DNA of 64,000 bases from Schlesneria paludicola DSM 18645 (GTDB taxonomy: Bacteria; Planctomycetota; Planctomycetia; Planctomycetales; Planctomycetaceae): the NCBI GenBank assembly GCA_945876035.1, contig CAMCMU010000004.1, positions 1 through 64,000 on the forward strand, in the 5' to 3' direction. Shown here one piece after another: positions 39,639 through 49,750 of the stretch. The first letter of the stretch is position 1, and each line of letters starts with the position of its first letter. The position numbers and the translations under genes are program-made. The notes under the pieces are model-generated. The model did not search any database, had not been told where the DNA came from, and saw only the letters and a program-made list of their open reading frames with translations.

Positions 39639-40769
39639 ATGGCCGCCGGTAAAAAATTGGAAGGGGCAGGTCTCAGGGGACAAATCGCCGGTCAAACATC
39701 GTTGTGTACGGTCGGTACAAGCGCCGCGGGTTTGACTTATCGCGGTTTCGACATCAATACCCTGGCGGACAATGCCCAGTTTGAAGAAGTCGCCTACCTT
39801 CTTCTTTATGGAAAGCTCCCCAACCGAACGGAGTTGGAGGCATGCATCCGTCGCTTAAAAGCCATGCGATCGCTTCCGCCGGGATTAAAAACGGTATTGG
39901 AACAATTGCCAGCCAATTCGCATCCGATGGATGTCCTGCGTACCGGCGTTTCCGTGTTGGGCAACTTAGAGACAGAGAAGAGCTTTCACGAACAGCACCA
40001 GCGTATTGAACGTCTGATTGCTGTGATGCCATCCATTCTTCTCTATTGGTACAGGTTTTCGCGCGAGGGTTTGCGGATTGAAACTGAAACGGACGATGAT
40101 TCCGTGGGGGGGCATTTTCTCCGGTTGCTGCACGGCAGGGATCCGAGTGAACTCCATGTCCAAGTCATGAATGTTTCGCTGATTCTCTATGCAGAACATG
40201 AATTCAACGCATCGACGTTCACGGCTCGAGTCTGCGCATCGACCCTTTCCGACATTCATTCTTGCATTACGGCGGCGATTGGTTCGTTGCGCGGTCCATT
40301 GCATGGCGGTGCCAATGAGGCCGCGATGGAGATGATTGAAAAATGGAATAGCCCAGACGAAGCCGAGCAAGGCGTGTTATCGGCTCTGGCGCGTAAGGAC
40401 AAAATCATGGGATTTGGTCATGCGATCTACAGCACTTCCGATCCCCGTAATACAATCATCAAGCGTTGGGCAGAACGTTTGGCGGCAGACGTTGGTGATA
40501 AAACGTTGTACCCCGTCTCAGTCAGAGTGGATGAGGTCCTGTGGCGTGAAAAAAAACTCTTTCCGAATGCGGACTTCTACCATGCCTCTGCTTATCACTT
40601 CATGGGGATTCCCACGAAATTATTTACACCGATTTTTGTGTGCTCACGAGTCACGGGTTGGGCGGCTCACGTGATGGAACAGCGGGCCAACAACCGCATC
40701 ATTCGTCCGAGTGCCGAATATATCGGCCCAGAATCGTCCGAGTGGATTCCACTGGCGGACCGACCGTAG
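39639..40769 (+). CDS. prpC: 2-methylcitrate synthase (citrate synthase family)
   Basis: 376 residues of the citrate synthase fold. LYGKLPNRTELEACIRRLK, SLRGPLHGGANEAAM, GFGHAIYSTSDPRN and NADFYHASAYHFMGIPTKL contain the two catalytic histidines and the aspartate. FTPIFVCSRVTGWAAHVMEQ plus RANNRIIRPSAEYIGP is the PrpC-type C-terminus. Condenses propionyl-CoA with oxaloacetate. prpD starts 31 bases downstream, which supports PrpC rather than GltA. Confidence 0.86.
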   Translation: MAAGKKLEGAGLRGQIAGQTSLCTVGTSAAGLTYRGFDINTLADNAQFEEVAYLLLYGKLPNRTELEACIRRLKAMRSLPPGLKTVLEQLPANSHPMDVLRTGVSVLGNLETEKSFHEQHQRIERLIAVMPSILLYWYRFSREGLRIETETDDDSVGGHFLRLLHGRDPSELHVQVMNVSLILYAEHEFNASTFTARVCASTLSDIHSCITAAIGSLRGPLHGGANEAAMEMIEKWNSPDEAEQGVLSALARKDKIMGFGHAIYSTSDPRNTIIKRWAERLAADVGDKTLYPVSVRVDEVLWREKKLFPNADFYHASAYHFMGIPTKLFTPIFVCSRVTGWAAHVMEQRANNRIIRPSAEYIGPESSEWIPLADRP

Positions 40770-40799
40770 CACGTTTCGAAATTGGAGTGGAGAAGTTGT

Positions 40800-42251
40800 A
40801 TGAGCCCGAATGTGGATATCGCGAACCGTCCTGAGCCAGACCTGCTTTTGCGTCACATTGCCGACTACGTTTGCCACTATGAAATTCAGAGTGTCGACGC
40901 CTTTCACACGGCTCGTCATTGCCTGATGGATACGTTGGGATGTGGACTGCTGGCCTTGCGGTTTCCCGAATGTACCAAGCATCTCGGCCCGCTGGTTTCC
41001 GGCACGACGGTGCCACATGGAGCAAGAGTTCCTGGAACGTCACACGAGTTGGATCCGGTGAAAGCGGCTTGGGATATCGGTTGTCTGATTCGTTGGCTGG
41101 ATTACAACGATACTTGGTTAGCCGCGGAATGGGGTCATCCCTCAGACAACCTCGGTGGAATCCTTGCAACGGCGGATTATCTGAGCCGTATTGCGGTGTC
41201 CCTCGGACGACCGCCGCTGGCGATGCGCGCTGTTCTCGTGGCGATGATCAAAGCGCACGAGATTCAGGGGGTCATCGCGCTCCAGAACAGCTTTAATCGC
41301 GTCGGTCTCGATCATGTCTTGTTGGTGCGTGTGGCCAGTGCCGCTGTTGTCACCAAGATGCTCGGCGGCAGTCGGGATCAGATCGTCGACGCCTTGTCGC
41401 ACGCTTGGATCGATGGCTGTTCGCTGCGGACTTATCGTCATGCCCCGAATGCGGGTTCGCGCAAGTCTTGGGCTGCTGGCGATGCAACGTCTCGAGCTGT
41501 TCGACTGGCCATGATCACGATGAAAGGTGAGATGGGGCTCCCGTCGGCACTCACCGCACCGAAATGGGGATTCTATGACGTCCTGTTCCAGGGGAATCCC
41601 TTCCAATTCACGCAAGTATTTGCCACATACGTCATGGAGAATGTGCTTTTCAAAATCTCCTTTCCGGCGGAATTCCATGCGCAGACGGCTGTCGAAGCGG
41701 CCGTCAGGCTGCATCCCGTTGTGAAAGACCACATCGAAAAGATCAGGCGGATCAAAGTCACCACCCATGAATCCGCGATTCGCATTATTTCAAAAGTGGG
41801 ACCGCTGGCCAATTTCGCCGATCGAGACCACTGCCTGCAATACATGATTGCGATCCCCTTACTCTATGGAAATCTCACGGCAGAACACTACGAGGACGGT
41901 TTTCATCAGAGCGATCCGCGAATCGATTCCTTGCGGGACAAGATGGAAATTCAAGAAGACCTGCGGTATTCGACCGATTATCACGATGCCGACAAGCGAT
42001 CGATCGCAAATGCAATTCAGATTTTTTATGACGATGGGACAAGCACGGATAAGATTGAGATTGAATATCCTGTGGGACACCGTCGCCGTCGCGAGGAAGC
42101 AATTCCACTCTTGGTCAAAAAGTTCATGAGCAATCTTCAAACGCGGTTTCCAGAAAAGAGGAGTCGAGAAATTTTGACTTTATGCCTCGATCAACAGACG
42201 CTGGAAAACACACCCGTTCACGAATTCATGGATCTGTTCGTGATCAATTGA
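40800..42251 (+). CDS. prpD: 2-methylcitrate dehydratase
   Basis: 483 residues, MmgE/PrpD family. [84 protein letters not shown] and [13 protein letters not shown] are diagnostic. Converts 2-methylcitrate to 2-methyl-cis-aconitate. ATG 40800 has a GGAG site. Neither prpB nor acnD is seen in the window, so the pathway's lyase must be elsewhere. Confidence 0.9.
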   Translation: MSPNVDIANRPEPDLLLRHIADYVCHYEIQSVDAFHTARHCLMDTLGCGLLALRFPECTKHLGPLVSGTTVPHGARVPGTSHELDPVKAAWDIGCLIRWLDYNDTWLAAEWGHPSDNLGGILATADYLSRIAVSLGRPPLAMRAVLVAMIKAHEIQGVIALQNSFNRVGLDHVLLVRVASAAVVTKMLGGSRDQIVDALSHAWIDGCSLRTYRHAPNAGSRKSWAAGDATSRAVRLAMITMKGEMGLPSALTAPKWGFYDVLFQGNPFQFTQVFATYVMENVLFKISFPAEFHAQTAVEAAVRLHPVVKDHIEKIRRIKVTTHESAIRIISKVGPLANFADRDHCLQYMIAIPLLYGNLTAEHYEDGFHQSDPRIDSLRDKMEIQEDLRYSTDYHDADKRSIANAIQIFYDDGTSTDKIEIEYPVGHRRRREEAIPLLVKKFMSNLQTRFPEKRSREILTLCLDQQTLENTPVHEFMDLFVIN

Positions 42252-42348
42252 GTCTTGGCTGAAAAGTGGTGAGCCGAATCGGTATGACGCCAGAAGGGAA
42301 TGAACCCGCGTTTGTTGGCAAGTCACCCATTCGAAGAATTCGTGCCGC

Positions 42349-43545
42349 TCAGCCCTTCAATCGCCATCGAGTCTGGCGAAGCTGGGCCAGAGGCGAGTCC
42401 TTCAATCGCTCGTACCACACGGTGACCAGTGTGCCATCCTCGCATTCCACGCTGGAGGGGTATCCCATGTCGCCGGAGTAAGCGTCGGTGGTCAGTAGAA
42501 TCGGCTCGCTCCAAGTCTGGCCGGCATCGGAGCTGACTCGCACCTGATTGCCTCGGGGAGGTCGACGGTGGCCGTAGCTCATCAGCAGGCGGCCGTCTCG
42601 CAAACAGAGCAGATGCGACGGCAGGCCCCACACGCCGATACTGTGCGGCGTCGTCCACGTCTTCCCGCCGTCAGTCGACTCGGTTTGCAGCGTCTCCTGC
42701 GCGTTCACGGGGTTGTGGTTGCGGATGTGAGCAACCAGTTTTCCGGAGGCGGTTTCGACGGCGTGCAGTTCGTGGTACTCCGTCGAATCGTCACCAGGGC
42801 GAATGGGCATGGTCGCGAGCCAGTCCCATGTCAGGCCGTCATCCGTGGACTGACAGACGCCGACGCGATGCTCCGGCTTCCACAGTTCGACTCCGCAGTA
42901 CAGTAATCGGCCATCAGCTAGCTGGATTGGCCCGTGAGGACTGTTGACGGGAGTGGCATAACGCGCGGACCATGTCACGCCACCATCGGTCGAGCGGGTC
43001 ATCCACGTTCCGAGTTCCGCCTGCCGCTGTTCGGCACTGATCCGACGCTGGACCGCCTGCCACTCACGCAGCCTGAGGGGCTCCCACGCACCCGGCTGGC
43101 CGGGCTCAATTTTTTCGGCCTGTTCCAACATCGGTTGATAATCCAAGGACGTGAACGTTGTCACCAGAATCGATCCGTCGGCCGTTTCGACAACACCCGC
43201 ATCGCGATCGTCGATCGGTCCGTCGAGGAGCACCTGAGGCCAACTCCACGTGCGGCCATCGTCTGGAGAGATCATGAATTCGACACGCCCAAAGGGACAG
43301 ACATGCGACTCGCGCCCGCCCGACCAGACGAGCAGTAGTTCGCCGTTCTTCCGCCTCGCCAGCGTGGGCCAGCCGTGATACAGCGGCGGCTTCCAACTGA
43401 TGACCTGCGGCGGATCGACAATCTCGAAACCAGGGCCTTCCGTCGCCTGAGCCGGTCCTCCCGTCAACAGACCGGCAGCACAGGCTGCGGCAACGCACAA
43501 CACATCGCGGCGGGTGAATTCGCAAGGGCTCACGAAGGGATTCAT
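42349..43545 (-). CDS. Exported sialidase-like BNR/Asp-box protein
   Basis: 398 residues. Tat signal FTRRDVLCVAAACAAGLLTGGPAQA. Five Asp boxes (SxDxGxTW) appear as SPDDGRTW, STDGGVTW, STDDGLTW, STDGGKTW and SSDAGQTW, marking a six-bladed propeller of exo-alpha-sialidase type. WPTLARRKNGELLLVWSGGRESH starts the catalytic-like domain. May act on sialic acids or another sugar; substrate unknown. Divergent neighbour region leads to the GH51-like gene on the same strand. Confidence 0.86.
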   Translation of the reverse strand: MNPFVSPCEFTRRDVLCVAAACAAGLLTGGPAQATEGPGFEIVDPPQVISWKPPLYHGWPTLARRKNGELLLVWSGGRESHVCPFGRVEFMISPDDGRTWSWPQVLLDGPIDDRDAGVVETADGSILVTTFTSLDYQPMLEQAEKIEPGQPGAWEPLRLREWQAVQRRISAEQRQAELGTWMTRSTDGGVTWSARYATPVNSPHGPIQLADGRLLYCGVELWKPEHRVGVCQSTDDGLTWDWLATMPIRPGDDSTEYHELHAVETASGKLVAHIRNHNPVNAQETLQTESTDGGKTWTTPHSIGVWGLPSHLLCLRDGRLLMSYGHRRPPRGNQVRVSSDAGQTWSEPILLTTDAYSGDMGYPSSVECEDGTLVTVWYERLKDSPLAQLRQTRWRLKG

Positions 43546-43967
43546 GATTTCTCTTTCCTGTTGAAGGAGTTTCTGGAGCGGCCGGCCTGGCTCTCCAAGC
43601 TGTGATCGTCCGCAGAGTTCTGTTTGGCCGGCGATGACGACGGCCCACCCTTCCTAGTCAGATTCTTCAATGCCGAATTCTTCCTCATCTTCTTCTGCAA
43701 ATCGGGCCGTGTCGAGGCAGGCCTCCGAGCCCCATGCGTCTGGGAACGGCTCATGCGGAAATATCCTTGACAATAGAGGGATTGTGTTCAGGATAATTTG
43801 CCCGTCGGGCAGTGACTTCTGTGATCGCGGAGACAGCTTCGCTGAGCAGCGAAATCAGAGGGACCTGAGCGACTCCATTGACGCCCGTTCCGCCGGCCTC
43901 TGAGGCGGACCTGTTGCTGGTGATTTCGAGCGACTTCCGTTTTGGAATCCGCCTTGTGCGTCGGGTC
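43546..43967. other. Spacer between two exported glycoside-active genes
   Basis: About 420 bases, Ser/Lys-rich ORFs on either strand look random. TTGACA at 43768 is a -35-like motif with no plausible partner gene. Nothing else seen. Confidence 0.3.
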
Positions 43968-45983
43968 TTAACGATAGGTCAATACGCTGAAGGAATAGGG
44001 TGGAAACGAATGATGTGTTTGACCGATGGCGTTATCATGGAGACAAGTCGACTTGCGCGGAGTCATGTTCGTCGGATTTTCTGCAGTATTCACAGCTTCG
44101 AGGGGACCTGCCAGTTGTTCCACGTGAACGACGGATTGTGAAGGAGCATAACCGTGCATGTGAATCGTCGCAGACTGCTCTCGTACGCTCGAATTCACCA
44201 CCTGCAACACCAATTGCTGCCCATCTTCGCTCCGCTTGGCAACGACATCGAGGCCGCTTTCGGTCCCTTCTACGGTACTTGTTACCAGTAACGGAAGGTG
44301 GCTCTGCGAGATCATTTGCGTCACATAACCTGGCGGTTGAAGCCAGACAGATGTCGGATTCAGAAATAACAGGCCCTGATTCCAAGCATTGTCATTCTCT
44401 CCATCTGGTTGAAGGCAATTTGCCGAGGTCACCATTGGAATCCGTCCATCTCTTTGAACCGCATGGATCGCCAACGCATTGGCCAACGCTCTCTGCTGCG
44501 AGTGGTTGTTGGCATTCAGTTCAAAAATAACAACTCGGTGTTTGGCACCCTCGGCGATTCGTTCTAAGGCATTGAGATACGACATCGTCCCTCCCCAGTC
44601 GGGTTGGGGGCCATCCGTTCGAATGTGAACATCGAACCAGACTTCTCGACCGAGGCCGTTGGCCAGTTGAAGAATCTTTTGGTGAGCAGCGAGACTGGTG
44701 ATGCCTGACAAGGCTCCGGACACGTGAAACGGATCTGGAATCGGCTGACTGTAAGCAAAGTCCCCAACGATGAGGATGATTTCTGCATCTTTGGCCCAAA
44801 TTTCGTTCGCGATTGGTTCGAACTTACGCCAATAGTTCTCATCGACATCCTCTTCATTACCGAGTTGAAGATATTTCAAACGATAGGGAGTGGGATGTCC
44901 GTCAGCAACCCGTTTTCGACCCCATGTGCTATCCGCTGGCCCGTTGCAGTACTCAACAAAATCGGCCATGTCCGGCGGCGTTTCCCCCATGTTGATGGCG
45001 GGAATTCCCAAAAAACCAGCCGCCTCACACAAATTCAGAAAATCAAAAATTCCCCAACCATTGGAAGAATAGGGATACCACGCTCCCGTATATGGCGGGC
45101 GTCCGGCACGCGGTCCAATCATTTTTTTCCACCGGTACTCTCCCACATTCACCATGGAACCACCTTGACGCAAGACGGTGATCCCCTGCGCCACGAGCGC
45201 TTCCGCCACATCTCGACGAGTAGGCAAGTCGCGAAAACGCCGCCATGAACCGGGTTGCAAAAACGCATACCCAATCGCCACCGTTCCCGGTTGCTTGAGT
45301 TTGACGGCAAACTGTCCGGAAGTGGTGCTGCCGTTGGGCGTGAGGTCAAATTTCAACTGTTGCCACTCCGATTTCGAGACCGTCAGAATCTGTTCTGCAT
45401 ACACCAGATCGCGATCACGGTCCTCCAGTGTGATCGACAACGAAATCGCTGTGTCTGAGCGGGCATAGATATATCCCTCGTAAGGTTTGCCTTCGACGAA
45501 GTGCATTCCCCAGTCGTTCAGACTTGCATTGGTCATCCCGATTTCGCCCTCCCCTGCAGCAAAGGTCAGACTTTGACTTTGAGTTCCAGAAAACGGATCC
45601 TGTTTGTGGAGGGAGTATTTTCCGATCGCGTTTCCACGGCGCAGAGCCCGCCATGGGCCACTGATTTCGTCGTCGTCGGTCAATCGATCGCCGTCGCGAA
45701 AGGTATTCTTCCGCTTCGATTTTCGCGGTTGAGCCGGTTCGGCGAAACTTTCGCCAAAAATCATTTGACTATCGATGCCCCCGTAAACCTCATGGTTTAC
45801 GTCCTCAATGCACGCTCCTGTCAAATATCGCGAAATCGGGAGAGCTCGTTGATCAAACTGAATTTGGATCGTGCATTCTTGGGCCGTGGAGACATTGCAG
45901 AGAACCAGCCAGAGGAATGCCCGGCCAGCCCGTGTTGAAAATCGACTGACTTGAATTGCCACCCTCGGCGAGTTCGTTGGCAT
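43968..45983 (-). CDS. Alpha-L-arabinofuranosidase-like (GH51-type) exported protein
   Basis: 671 residues. The N-terminus (FSTRAGRAFLWLVLCNVSTAQE) is signal-peptide-like. RYLTGACIEDVNHEVYGGIDSQMIFGESF opens the family; a carbohydrate-binding-like insert follows (GYIYARSDTAISLSITLED). YLQLGNEEDVDENYW holds the likely acid/base Glu, and VIFELNANNHSQQRALANALA the likely nucleophile. A C-terminal beta domain follows (GLDVVAKRSEDGQQLVLQVVN). Likely cleaves arabinose or another furanoside from polysaccharide. ATG 45983. Confidence 0.8.
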   Translation of the reverse strand: MPTNSPRVAIQVSRFSTRAGRAFLWLVLCNVSTAQECTIQIQFDQRALPISRYLTGACIEDVNHEVYGGIDSQMIFGESFAEPAQPRKSKRKNTFRDGDRLTDDDEISGPWRALRRGNAIGKYSLHKQDPFSGTQSQSLTFAAGEGEIGMTNASLNDWGMHFVEGKPYEGYIYARSDTAISLSITLEDRDRDLVYAEQILTVSKSEWQQLKFDLTPNGSTTSGQFAVKLKQPGTVAIGYAFLQPGSWRRFRDLPTRRDVAEALVAQGITVLRQGGSMVNVGEYRWKKMIGPRAGRPPYTGAWYPYSSNGWGIFDFLNLCEAAGFLGIPAINMGETPPDMADFVEYCNGPADSTWGRKRVADGHPTPYRLKYLQLGNEEDVDENYWRKFEPIANEIWAKDAEIILIVGDFAYSQPIPDPFHVSGALSGITSLAAHQKILQLANGLGREVWFDVHIRTDGPQPDWGGTMSYLNALERIAEGAKHRVVIFELNANNHSQQRALANALAIHAVQRDGRIPMVTSANCLQPDGENDNAWNQGLLFLNPTSVWLQPPGYVTQMISQSHLPLLVTSTVEGTESGLDVVAKRSEDGQQLVLQVVNSSVREQSATIHMHGYAPSQSVVHVEQLAGPLEAVNTAENPTNMTPRKSTCLHDNAIGQTHHSFPPYSFSVLTYR

Positions 45984-46581
45984 TCATCGCCCCCTGCTCT
46001 TGAATTGTCGTTGTTCGCTCTCGATTGCTTGCGCAGCTAGGATTCATGGCCAGCCTTTGACCCGTGAATCGTCGGGATCCATCGGTTCTGTTGCTGTCAT
46101 GATAGAGAGGCAGGAGGCGGATTTGAAGCCAATCTCAGTGATCTCTTAGAGGCCGTTCGATAGCCGTCGCAGACAAAATGGCGACACACGCCCTCCCTCT
46201 TCCCAAGGGCTGTTCGGCAAGCATTCCGTCCGGCCGCTGCGGGATCGGATACCGCAGCGGCCGGTTGACCCTCTGGCAAAAGATGGATTAATTTTTCAGG
46301 CACGAGTTGAGTCCGTTGATCCTTTTGACGTTTTGCAAAAAATGCCTTTTCTGTCGTCTTGGGGGGGCTCTTGATCGAGACCGTTTGGTTTGTCAGAATC
46401 TGTCGGGTTAACCAAAAACGCTCCGATCCTCAGTTCATGAGTCTGCTGCTGGTCTGCGTTCTGTGATATCCCTCGGCCTGTCCGATTACCGCTGGTTCGC
46501 CTCGTTTTGAACGGCTCACGTGCGTATGATTGACGCGGATGCGTTCGCGGTGGTAGTCAGGCTTTCATTTAAGGACTTGGA
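45984..46581. other. Divergent spacer with a strong hairpin
   Basis: About 600 bases between the GH51-like gene and the ZIP gene. Holds a 13-bp perfect hairpin at 46230-46264 and otherwise nothing recognisable. Confidence 0.45.
46230..46264. repeat. 13-bp perfect inverted repeat
   Basis: CCGGCCGCTGCGG (46230-46242), 9-base loop, CCGCAGCGGCCGG (46252-46264). No T-tract follows on either strand and no gene ends here, so a terminator role is doubtful; a REP-like palindrome or operator is possible. Confidence 0.65.
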
Positions 46582-47526
46582 ATGACTTGGTCGTCGACGT
46601 CACTGCTGGTCGTTTATTGTGTGTTGATCGCCATTTCGTCGTTGATGGGTGGCTATTTGCCGTCACTCGTCAAATTGACGCATGCCCGGATGCAGATTTT
46701 GGTGAGTATGATTGGCGGATTGATGTTGGGGGTTGCCATTTTCCATCAACTTCCGCACGCCGTCGGAGCCCTGTCGGGCCACGATCACGTCTTCGCGCTC
46801 GATTGGTGCGTTGGCTGGTTGATGGCAGGGCTGTTAACGACGTTTTTCATGCTACGATTGTTTCACTTTCACAACCACGAACCGGTCGCGACAGACGATG
46901 ACAGAGATCATCTCTGTGCACACGATCACGATGCGGGATCGGAATTGAATCACAGTCATCATCCGACTCAGGGAGCGAGTTGGATCGGCATATTTTTGGG
47001 ATTGTCAATCCATACATTGATCGACGGAGCGGCATTAGCAGCCAATGTTCAGGCGGACGCACTTCACGATTCCACCCCTCTCAAAGCCACCACGTGGCTT
47101 TTGGGTCTGGGGACATTTTTGGGAGTCGTATTGCACAAGCCCTTGGATTCCTTGTCGATCACGACCTTGATGACCGCAGGGGGATGGTCTTGGGGCTGGA
47201 GAAATCTGGTCAACATCGGCTATAGCCTGATGTGCCCACTGGGAGCTGCCGGGTTCATTCTGGGTCTTCAACAATTTAATTTGTTACACGATGTGATTTT
47301 GGCGGCGGCGCTCGCCTTCTCAGCCGGAGTCTTTCTGTGTATTTCGCTCAGCGACTTGTTGCCCGAGGTGCAATTTCACTCCCATGATCGTTTGAAGCTT
47401 TCCTGTGGACTTTTGATCGGGGTGTTCTTGGCATATGGAATTGGTTTTTTGGAACCGGCGCATACACACGGTCATCAGGGTGGAATATCGGAACCATCGC
47501 ACTCGGAGTCGCATCACCACCATTAA
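46582..47526 (+). CDS. ZIP-family metal transporter
   Basis: 314 residues with about eight transmembrane segments. LVSMIGGLMLGVAIFHQLPHAVG, GIFLGLSIHTLIDGAALAA and GVVLHKPLDSLSITTLM contain the polar helices IV/V (His, Asp, Lys) of ZIP transporters; LSDLLPEV is another family element. The cytoplasmic loop (HNHEPVATDDDRDHLCAHDHD) and C-terminus (HTHGHQGG, SHHHH) are His-rich and likely sense or carry Zn2+ or a similar divalent cation. Confidence 0.88.
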   Translation: MTWSSTSLLVVYCVLIAISSLMGGYLPSLVKLTHARMQILVSMIGGLMLGVAIFHQLPHAVGALSGHDHVFALDWCVGWLMAGLLTTFFMLRLFHFHNHEPVATDDDRDHLCAHDHDAGSELNHSHHPTQGASWIGIFLGLSIHTLIDGAALAANVQADALHDSTPLKATTWLLGLGTFLGVVLHKPLDSLSITTLMTAGGWSWGWRNLVNIGYSLMCPLGAAGFILGLQQFNLLHDVILAAALAFSAGVFLCISLSDLLPEVQFHSHDRLKLSCGLLIGVFLAYGIGFLEPAHTHGHQGGISEPSHSESHHHH

Positions 47527-47853
47527 GATTTTTTGTCGGATATTGGCCGGTGACCGATCTTCTGCAGGCGTCATCTCATTGGCGGTACCACGGCACACCC
47601 CTGCGGAATCACGGCAACAAGCAGAGAGATGTCACGCCGATTATGGGCGATGACAACAAGGTAGGGTACGGGCGATGAGACTCTGTGAACACACGGAGTG
47701 CGAGGGATGACTGTGAGGGCGCGTTGCCGTGTCCAATTCTGCGAGATATTCTTCTGCAGTCCGGTCTGCAAACACAGAGCCTGTGCTCTGCATCGATACA
47801 CGTGCCGATATCGTTCTCCAATCACGCTCTTTTTGACAGATGGTTAAGAGTCA
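47527..47853. other. Spacer before the esterase gene
   Basis: About 330 bases; nothing recognised. Confidence 0.3.
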
Positions 47854-48729
47854 ATGAAACCCCTTTTGTTTTTACCGATCGCCATGTTGGCGATCGTGTT
47901 TGTAGACCAATTGGCGTCTGCCGGAGAGGTGCAAGTCGATCGCGCGGTCGCTTATCTTCCCCAAGATCGTCCTGAAAAATCGGATCTGTACATTCCTCTG
48001 GACTCCGGTCCGCCGCGACCTGCCATTGTCATCATGCATGGTGGAGGCTGGATCGGAGGTGAACGCAATGCCCATCGCGAAGTCAACCTCGGCATGTCCC
48101 TTGGGGGGCACGGCTATGTGTGCCTGAGTATTGACTATTGGTGTCCGGATCCCACGAAGACCATGGTGTGTTGCTGGCCCCAAAACATTTATGACTGTAA
48201 GAACGCGGTCCGCTGGTTACGTGCCAACGCTAAAAAATACAATATCGATGCCGATCATATCGGAGCCATTGGCGGATCTGCTGGCGGGCATTTGGCGGCC
48301 ATGCTGGCGGTCACTGGCCCGGAGTGCGGTCTCGATCCTCTGACCCCTGCATCCGAGTTTTCCTGTCAAGTCCAATGTGCGGTCGATATGTATGGGCCTG
48401 TCGATACCGAAAACTGGATAGACATTAAAGGGTTAATGAAAACGCGAGCAGACGCACCCGAATTGTATCAAGCATTCTCCGTGCTTTCGTACGTCAGTCG
48501 CGAAGATCCCCCGTTACTGATTCTGCAGGGGACCAATGATCCCGTCGTCGCGGTCTCCCAATCCGAAGCCTTGGCCCGTGTCTTGAAGAAACACGGAGTC
48601 ACGCATCATTTGGAGATCATTGAGAACGCGCCGCATTCGTTCGATCTGCAGCCGGAACAACGCGACCTGCGTCCGCAAGTGTTTGAATTTTTTGACCATT
48701 GGTTGCAGAATCCCCAGAGAGTGCGTTAG
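47854..48729 (+). CDS. Exported alpha/beta-hydrolase (esterase/lipase type)
   Basis: 291 residues. Signal peptide MKPLLFLPIAMLAIVFVDQLASAG. AIVIMHGGGWIGGERNAHREV is the HGGGW oxyanion region, IGGSAGGHLAAMLA the nucleophile elbow, ILQGTNDPVV the acid and NAPHSFDL the His. Fits the BD-FAE/carbohydrate-esterase-like branch; an acyl ester of a glycan is a plausible substrate. Confidence 0.85.
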   Translation: MKPLLFLPIAMLAIVFVDQLASAGEVQVDRAVAYLPQDRPEKSDLYIPLDSGPPRPAIVIMHGGGWIGGERNAHREVNLGMSLGGHGYVCLSIDYWCPDPTKTMVCCWPQNIYDCKNAVRWLRANAKKYNIDADHIGAIGGSAGGHLAAMLAVTGPECGLDPLTPASEFSCQVQCAVDMYGPVDTENWIDIKGLMKTRADAPELYQAFSVLSYVSREDPPLLILQGTNDPVVAVSQSEALARVLKKHGVTHHLEIIENAPHSFDLQPEQRDLRPQVFEFFDHWLQNPQRVR

Positions 48730-48876
48730 CGTAATCCGCGGTTCGTCGTAGAATTGTTGTTGTCTGCGCGGTTCTCGATCGACGGCAGAAGACGAAAAGG
48801 TCTTCGCCCCCCAACGCATCGTCGATCCGGCCCATTTGAAGGGTTTCCCGCAGTGGTCTCATAAAAAGGTCGATCC

Positions 48877-49605
48877 ATGAAAATGTCGTTGTCAGCCATT
48901 CCTTTGTTTCCACGGATGCGACAAGAAAAATTTTGTCGTTTGATCGCAAAACTGCTGATCATTTTCACCGTCATTATCGGAGAGGAGCAGCGAATCATGG
49001 CCCAGTCACCGCAGGAATCTGGAACAGAGGCTACAGGCCGTGATAGGAATCCTCAGCAAGACCCTGAGGACGTGGAGAAAGCAACGTTTGGTTCAGGTTG
49101 CTTTTGGTGTACGGAGGCCGTATTTCAGCAACTGAAAGGGGTCCAGTCCGTGGTTTCCGGTTACAGTGGTGGAAAAACGAAGAACCCGACCTATCAGGAT
49201 ATCTCCACCGGAACGACGGGACATGCGGAAGTCATTCAGGTCACATACGACCCGAGACTGGTGTCCTACCCGGAACTGCTAGAAGTCTTTTGGAAAACTC
49301 ACGATCCAACCACGCTCAACCGACAAGGGGCGGACGAGGGAACTCAGTATCGTTCCGTCATTTTTTATCATAATCCCACGCAACAAAAATTGGCGCAAGA
49401 GTACTTCCAAAAGCTGGATGCCTCCGGAGCCTACAAATCGCCACTGGTCACGGAAATCGCATCATTCCAAGAGTTCTATCCCGGTGAAGCCTATCACCAA
49501 AACTATTTTCGCAACAATCCAAGAAACCCCTACTGTAGTACGGTCATCAAGCACAAAGTGGCAAAGTTCAAAGCGGTTTTTAAAGACAAGCTGAAAGACC
49601 AATAG
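48877..49605 (+). CDS. msrA: Peptide methionine sulfoxide reductase A
   Basis: Reduces methionine-S-sulfoxide. 242 residues. ATFGSGCFWCTEAVFQQLKGV is the catalytic GCFWC loop; GYSGGKTKNPTYQDISTGTTGHAEVIQVTYDP and EFYPGEAYHQNYFRNNPRNPYCSTVI, with the resolving-type Cys, are diagnostic. The 60-residue N-terminus has a hydrophobic stretch (LLIIFTVIIG), so the enzyme is probably anchored or exported. Follows the esterase gene by 147 bases. Confidence 0.93.
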   Translation: MKMSLSAIPLFPRMRQEKFCRLIAKLLIIFTVIIGEEQRIMAQSPQESGTEATGRDRNPQQDPEDVEKATFGSGCFWCTEAVFQQLKGVQSVVSGYSGGKTKNPTYQDISTGTTGHAEVIQVTYDPRLVSYPELLEVFWKTHDPTTLNRQGADEGTQYRSVIFYHNPTQQKLAQEYFQKLDASGAYKSPLVTEIASFQEFYPGEAYHQNYFRNNPRNPYCSTVIKHKVAKFKAVFKDKLKDQ

Positions 49606-49750
49606 TCACCCAATTCCACGAGCGTCACAACAACGCGCCATTTAGCGACGGCCTGCAACACCCTCGATGTCCGCTTCATCAGCCACACCGCCGATCAGTT
49701 TTCACACAAAAACCAATCGGGTCTAGCGTGAGTCCAACAACAAAAGAGGA

